Shown here: positions 60,074-64,000 of the stretch, piece by piece
Numbering within the stretch: position 1 is the first letter of the stretch
Layout: each line of letters begins with the position of its first letter
Source: VXNJ01 sp009840625
Lineage (GTDB): Bacteria > Chloroflexota > UBA11872 > VXNJ01
Assembly: GCA_965207915.1 (NCBI GenBank)
Contig: OZ242304.1
Coordinates: 2,294,001-2,358,000, forward strand
Reading direction: 5' to 3'
DNA length: 64,000 nt
Translations under genes and position numbers: made by a program
The notes under the pieces: model-generated
Told to the model about the DNA's origin: nothing
Seen by the model: only the letters and a program-made list of their open reading frames with translations
The model's database searches: none

Positions 60074-60547
60074 CATCGCTTCCTTATTTCTTACAAGGCG
60101 CGTAAGGGGTATCAGAAACCGACGCTTGGGCGGTCGATTTCCCTGGCCACCAACCATGGTCGAATCGATTTGCGGCCACTGGGTTGCGACCATGGACCAT
60201 AAATCCAACCTGCGGTCGTCGGCAATTCGGCGCGAGCTCTCTACTCAGTTGCGGAACCCCGCCTGCGGTCGAATGTTGTGAGGCGCTGCGCGAAGCGAGT
60301 CATCACCACAAAACCCGTATCGGGAGTCTCATCGTCAGCTACCCGACGCCGATTCTCAATCAGACGGTGCGAGCCTGACATGGTTCAAATCCTTGCCCGT
60401 TCGGCTCCCTGGGAAGCGGATTTTCGGGTCGATCGTCACGGCAGCATCGCATAATCCGAATTCCGTGCTTTACACGCGGATTGAACGCCGGCATGATTTC
60501 GGATTCGTGACCGGCGCAACGGATTTGCACAATCAACTAATTCGCCT
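60074..60547. other. Intergenic region before the secreted nuclease
   Basis: About 470 bp with no credible gene, repeat or RNA. A GGTTCAAATCC stretch near 60380 looks like a tRNA T arm, but the flanking stem does not pair and no cloverleaf forms. Confidence 0.45.
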
Positions 60548-62254
60548 ATGCTGATCCCGCCTCTGGCCCGAAAGATCACTCCGACCGCGCTGGCGGTTGC
60601 CGCAATGTTCCTGGCGTTGGCATTGGCGGCTGCGCCAGCCGCAGGTGACGCGAGCGCCGACTACGCCGTTTCGGGCGGTTGGTTCTACACCCAGGGAGGC
60701 GGCGATACGCCGCGTCAGGACGACGGCTTCACGGTTACCGACGATTCCCGGGCCCGGTTCTGGAGCGCGTTCCAGGCCCACGGCGGAGTGGCCGGGGTTG
60801 GTTACCCGATTTCTCGCCGCTTCCAATGGGATGGGTTCATCACCCAGGTAATGCAGAAGGCCGTATTCCAATGGCGACCCGAGTCGGGCAGCGTAGCGTT
60901 CGTGAACGTATTCGACGACCTCTCGCGCCTGGGTTACGACGACGAGCTCGAGGACCGCCTGGTGCCCAGGCCGGACTCCTTCACCGACGAAGCCGGCCTG
61001 CAGTTCGGCCAGATCATGGCCAAGCGGCTGGCTCTCCTTGATGCCGAACCGGCCCTGCGCGAGGCGTACCATGCGGTCGCCAATCCGCTCAATTCCTACG
61101 GGTTGCCGCAGTCGCGGGTGCGCGAGTTCGAAGGTCTGCGCGCTATTCGACTGCAACGGGCGGTGCTGCAGGTCTGGACTTCGGATTTCCCCTGGGCTGC
61201 CGAAGGCACAGTTACCGTGGCCAACGGCGGGGACCTGGCCAAGCAGGTCGGGTTGTTCTGGCGCCATCAGGCCGCCCTGGTGCCCGAGTTGCCCTCAGGC
61301 ACTTCCCCGGCCAATCCCTCGCAACCTACCGGATCGACCATCCCGGACCCAACGCCTTCACCAACCCCAACCGGCCATCCCGGCAGTGCCAGGGCTCTGC
61401 TTGATGGCCTTGAAGTGCGGGCCGAACGACCCGCCGGCTACGACCGTGGCGACTGGCCGCACTGGAGTGACCTGGATCGCGATGGCTGCGACACTCGTTG
61501 TGAAGTTCTGGCCGCCGAACGCCGTGCCGACGGAAGCTGGTACTCGGTATTCGACGGATTGATCACAACAGTCGCACGCGAATTCGACATTGATCATTTG
61601 GTGCCGCTCGCCGAGGCGCACGAATCGGGTGGCTGGAACTGGGACCGTACTACGCGACAGCGCTTCGCTAACGACGAGGGGTACGATCACTCACTGATAG
61701 CAGTTTCGGCGTCCTCAAATCGTTCCAAAGGGAAACGGGACCCGGCTGAGTGGCTGCCGACCGACGCCGGCAGTCATTGCTTTTACGCCGATGCCTGGGT
61801 GCGCATCAAGCATCGCTGGTCCTTGAGCGTGGACTCTGACGAGGCCGGAGCCCTACGGCAAATACTGGACGGTTGCCCTGATGATGGGCAAGTGCCACCG
61901 GTGCCGACAGCGCCGGTGACTACGGCCACTCCGACACCTACGCCTACCAACACGCCGCCGAGCCAGGCGCAGTTTTCGATTACCTCCTGCGACGCCGCAG
62001 CCGAGATTGTGCATATTCAGGGCCTTGCCGGCGCCTCACTGCAGGGCTGGGAGTTAAGCGATCGTGGATCTGTTCACACGCATACATTTGGAGCTGGGGT
62101 AACGGTACCCGCCTCAGGGACGCTGGTGGTCGCCTCCGGCCGGGCTAGCGGGGACATCAAACCTTGGGGTGGTCGCAACGTGTGGAACAACGACGGCGAT
62201 ACCGCGACCTTGACCGGTCCGGCGGGACAGGTCATGGCGCGGTTGTGCCACTGA
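60548..62254 (+). CDS. Secreted HNH-type nuclease with FWxxxGG repeat and lamin-tail-like domain
   Basis: A 568-aa exported protein. A signal peptide spans about residues 10-32 (cut after APAAG). Residues about 60-245 hold the FWSAFQAHGGVAGVGYPIS / FQWDGFITQVMQKAVFQW repeat type common in Chloroflexota exoproteins. After a Pro/Thr linker, IDHLVPLAEAHESGGW...FANDEGYDHSLIAVSASSNRSKGKRDPAEWLP is a DUF1524-like HNH nuclease core. A second PTPTP linker leads to a lamin-tail-like domain (LQGWELSDRG, VWNNDGDTATL). Such LTD domains anchor or stabilise extracellular nucleases. It likely degrades external DNA, for nutrients or against competitors. Confidence 0.85.
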   Translation: MLIPPLARKITPTALAVAAMFLALALAAAPAAGDASADYAVSGGWFYTQGGGDTPRQDDGFTVTDDSRARFWSAFQAHGGVAGVGYPISRRFQWDGFITQVMQKAVFQWRPESGSVAFVNVFDDLSRLGYDDELEDRLVPRPDSFTDEAGLQFGQIMAKRLALLDAEPALREAYHAVANPLNSYGLPQSRVREFEGLRAIRLQRAVLQVWTSDFPWAAEGTVTVANGGDLAKQVGLFWRHQAALVPELPSGTSPANPSQPTGSTIPDPTPSPTPTGHPGSARALLDGLEVRAERPAGYDRGDWPHWSDLDRDGCDTRCEVLAAERRADGSWYSVFDGLITTVAREFDIDHLVPLAEAHESGGWNWDRTTRQRFANDEGYDHSLIAVSASSNRSKGKRDPAEWLPTDAGSHCFYADAWVRIKHRWSLSVDSDEAGALRQILDGCPDDGQVPPVPTAPVTTATPTPTPTNTPPSQAQFSITSCDAAAEIVHIQGLAGASLQGWELSDRGSVHTHTFGAGVTVPASGTLVVASGRASGDIKPWGGRNVWNNDGDTATLTGPAGQVMARLCH

Positions 62255-62531
62255 TCGGCCAGCACGCCGCGATTGCTGAACCTCCAGGCAACCGTGGTGA
62301 TTGAACCCGGCGCATTGATCCAAATCAGGCGAGTGGATGCACGTCCAGTTGGAATAGGTTTCGGTCGTGCGGCCAATAGTCTTTTTATGGCGGCTGGCAC
62401 CACAAAGGACGAGAGTCGCCATCCAGGCAAGGGTTCAGAGCGTGGTTAAGAGCCACCTCGTTGAAGGCCAATTGATTCGGATTCACTGTTTTAGATGGAA
62501 TTGCGCCAACCCCACACTTAAGGATTAACGA

Positions 62532-63236
62532 GTGCCAGATTACGCCGCATTCGACATAGAGACGGTCAAGCCGTTTCCCGACGGTGCCAGATGGCAGGAG
62601 CACCGCCCCCTCGGCATAGCCTGCGCTGCGGTCCTGACTTCGTCCATGGAGCGACCCCGGGTTTGGCACGGTGCGGCCGCCGACGGCACCATCGCTGTCC
62701 AGATGAACAACGAAGAATCAAGGGGGTTGGTCAATGACCTGGTGGCAATGGTGGACGGGGGATGCACGTTACTGACTTGGAACGGAACCGCGTTTGATTT
62801 CGACGTTCTTGCCGAGGAATCGGGGATGCAGACGGAATGTAGATCCTTGGCGAAAAGCCATGTCGACATGATGCTCCATTTCTTTGCCGTCAAGGGGTAC
62901 CCGCTGGGTTTGAAGGCTGCGTGCGGCGGCGCCGGAACTACCACTAAACCCGAGGGTATGGACGGTGCGCGAGCAGTTCAAATGTGGCATGAAGGGGCTC
63001 GCCAGGAAGTCATCGAATATTGCGGCCTAGATACGCAGATCACTCTTGAACTGGCTATTGCCACTGAGAGAATGGGCAGGCTGCCCTGGACCAGCAGGTC
63101 CGGAAACCGTCTGCACCTGAGTCTTCCGCGGGGATGGCAATCAGTAGAGGAAGTCTTGCGCTACCCGGAACCCGACACCTCCTGGATGGACTCCCCGTTG
63201 ACGAGGAAACAATTCACCGCTTGGCTAGATTACTAG
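62532..63236 (+). CDS. Putative DEDD-type 3'-5' exonuclease (RNase H-like fold)
   Basis: A 234-aa RNase H-fold protein. AFDIET gives the first two acidic residues, LLTWNGTAFDFDVLAEES the third, and EVIEYCGLDTQITLEL the last, in DEDD order. This is the arrangement of proofreading-type exonucleases and of predicted cytoplasmic single-strand exonucleases; which one is unclear, as no polymerase domain is attached. GTG start. It converges on the DnaE-type gene, a possible functional link through DNA repair. Confidence 0.75.
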   Translation: MPDYAAFDIETVKPFPDGARWQEHRPLGIACAAVLTSSMERPRVWHGAAADGTIAVQMNNEESRGLVNDLVAMVDGGCTLLTWNGTAFDFDVLAEESGMQTECRSLAKSHVDMMLHFFAVKGYPLGLKAACGGAGTTTKPEGMDGARAVQMWHEGARQEVIEYCGLDTQITLELAIATERMGRLPWTSRSGNRLHLSLPRGWQSVEEVLRYPEPDTSWMDSPLTRKQFTAWLDY

Positions 63237-63309
63237 GCGCTGACCGTCCGAATGCGGTGCCTCCACGAATCCTGGTACTTCTGACGCGAACGCGGGCGGG
63301 AATGTGCGG

Positions 63310-64000
63310 CTAACCCCAGTCGTGGGTCTTCTCGCTGACTACCAGGTCAGGCGACCAAGGCGCAGATAAGCGTCGCGCCTTATCGACCATGATGTTGGCC
63401 GATCCGTCGCGGCGCGACATCATCCCCTCGACCAGCACCAGCGGTGCGGACAGGTCGTTGCGGTGTCGCTGCCAGGTCGATGGCCAGACCGCCAGCGGGA
63501 TCATTCCGAACTCGTCCTGCAGGGTCATGAACACCATCTTGCCCAGGGGGCGTTGGCGGCGCAGCACCTTGCCGGCCGCGCTTATCCGTGCCCCGTCGGG
63601 GGCCTGGTCCAGCTGGCGGCTGCTTAGGACCCTGTCGGCCAGAAGGGGCCGCAGCGTTTCCATTACGTGACCGCCGGTGAACAGCCGCAGGGTCTGGCAC
63701 TCGTAGGCCATCTGGTTTTCCGGCGACAGCGGCGCCAGCGACGGCATGACCTCGCGGTGCTCCAGGGCCAGCGGCGCCTGCGGCGACGGAGGACGGTAGT
63801 GCAATCCCACCTCCCAGAGATCGCTGCGTCGATCGCCGGCGCCGGGAAAGCCATCGCAGGCACCAGCCTTTACCAGCGCCTCCAGGGCGGCCTGCTGGAG
63901 CCCGGCGCGGGCGATCAGGTCGCGCAGGGACTTAAATTCGCCGCCGCGCCCTCGCGCCGCCAGCAGTTTTTCGGCGCTCTGGGCGGCGATCCCGGCCACA
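63310..64000 (-). CDS. DnaE-type DNA polymerase III alpha subunit, C-terminal part (5' end beyond right edge)
   Basis: About 230 residues of the C-terminus of a DnaE-family polymerase. FKSLRDLIARAGLQQAALEALVKAGACDGF is the helix-hairpin-helix tandem, GGHVMETLRPLLADRVLSS leads into the OB fold ISAAGKVLRRQRPLGKMVFMTLQDEFGMIPLAVWP and LVLVEGMMSRRDGSANIMV. The short tail after the OB fold is more like the error-prone DnaE2/ImuC type than replicative DnaE1. The catalytic part is outside the window. Confidence 0.85.
   Translation of the reverse strand, partial: VAGIAAQSAEKLLAARGRGGEFKSLRDLIARAGLQQAALEALVKAGACDGFPGAGDRRSDLWEVGLHYRPPSPQAPLALEHREVMPSLAPLSPENQMAYECQTLRLFTGGHVMETLRPLLADRVLSSRQLDQAPDGARISAAGKVLRRQRPLGKMVFMTLQDEFGMIPLAVWPSTWQRHRNDLSAPLVLVEGMMSRRDGSANIMVDKARRLSAPWSPDLVVSEKTHDWG

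Noticed and set aside
60370..60400. tRNA-like T arm GGTTCAAATCC
   Set aside because: The flanking stem has a mismatch and no acceptor, D or anticodon arm can be drawn.
1..64000. CRISPR array, insertion sequence or prophage
   Set aside because: No regularly spaced repeats, no transposase or integrase and no phage structural genes were recognised on either strand.

Overview
The window is a GC-rich bacterial chromosome segment with dense gene packing, many GTG/TTG starts and many 4-nt start/stop overlaps (GTGA, ATGA, TTGA). Gene content suggests a free-living or host-associated aerobic heterotroph, most likely Chloroflexota (SAR202/Dehalococcoidia-like or a sister group). The hints are an expanded set of enolase-superfamily dehydratases, Gfo/Idh oxidoreductases, RraA-like proteins and Cys-type sulfatases, an actinobacterial Sdh1-type succinate dehydrogenase, and a secreted protein with the FWxxxGGxxxxGYP repeat common in Chloroflexota. 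The lineage is an inference and is not proven by any marker gene here.

Layout. (1) 1-6.6 kb: murJ (cut by the left edge), rfaE2, rfaE1, a TPR protein, ndk and mitochondrial-type aconitase. (2) 7.0-7.6 kb: a HigBA toxin-antitoxin pair. (3) 7.9-16.6 kb: a TCA-cycle block of sucC, sucD, a degenerate two-gene SDH-like pair and mdh on the + strand, converging on a complete sdhC-sdhA-sdhB operon on the - strand. (4) tRNA-Arg(TCT), then 16.8-29.4 kb: a catabolic region with iolE, iolD and iolG, a PhyH dioxygenase, RraA-like proteins, a cupin, a sulfatase, a CMD protein, the ammonium transporter amt and an SDR. (5) 29.5-33.7 kb: the Lhr helicase. (6) 33.7-36.4 kb: a dehydratase-cupin-oxidoreductase cluster. 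(7) 36.7-39.9 kb: pepA, an archaemetzincin-like gene and trpS, linked by overlaps. (8) 40-49.4 kb: a cupredoxin-like lipoprotein, a zincin, a GYD protein, an SMP-30 lactonase, two sulfatases, a VapBC locus with a broken toxin, a rhamnonate-dehydratase-like enzyme and a cyclopropane-fatty-acid synthase. (9) 49.9-59.2 kb: a less GC-rich accessory island with AbiE, a sulfatase, an SRAP protein, an unusual 303-aa antitoxin plus PIN toxin, Phd-VapC, an RNA ligase, and MazEF with a third small membrane-protein gene. (10) 59.5-64 kb: a CxxC protein, a secreted HNH/LTD nuclease, a DEDD exonuclease and the C-terminus of a DnaE-type polymerase.

The strongest candidate for something undescribed is the SDH-like pair at 10010-12285. 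Its flavoprotein keeps the FAD site and the FAD-linking histidine but has lost the dicarboxylate-binding residues. Its iron-sulfur partner aligns to SdhB with nearly unchanged spacing, yet has lost every [2Fe-2S] and [3Fe-4S] ligand and keeps exactly the four [4Fe-4S] cysteines. It sits among intact TCA genes and less than 1.5 kb from a complete SDH operon. Second is the 49.9-59.2 kb island, which places several RNase-type toxins around an RNA ligase, includes an antitoxin with an unfamiliar N-terminal region behind an operator array, and carries a small membrane protein coupled to mazF.
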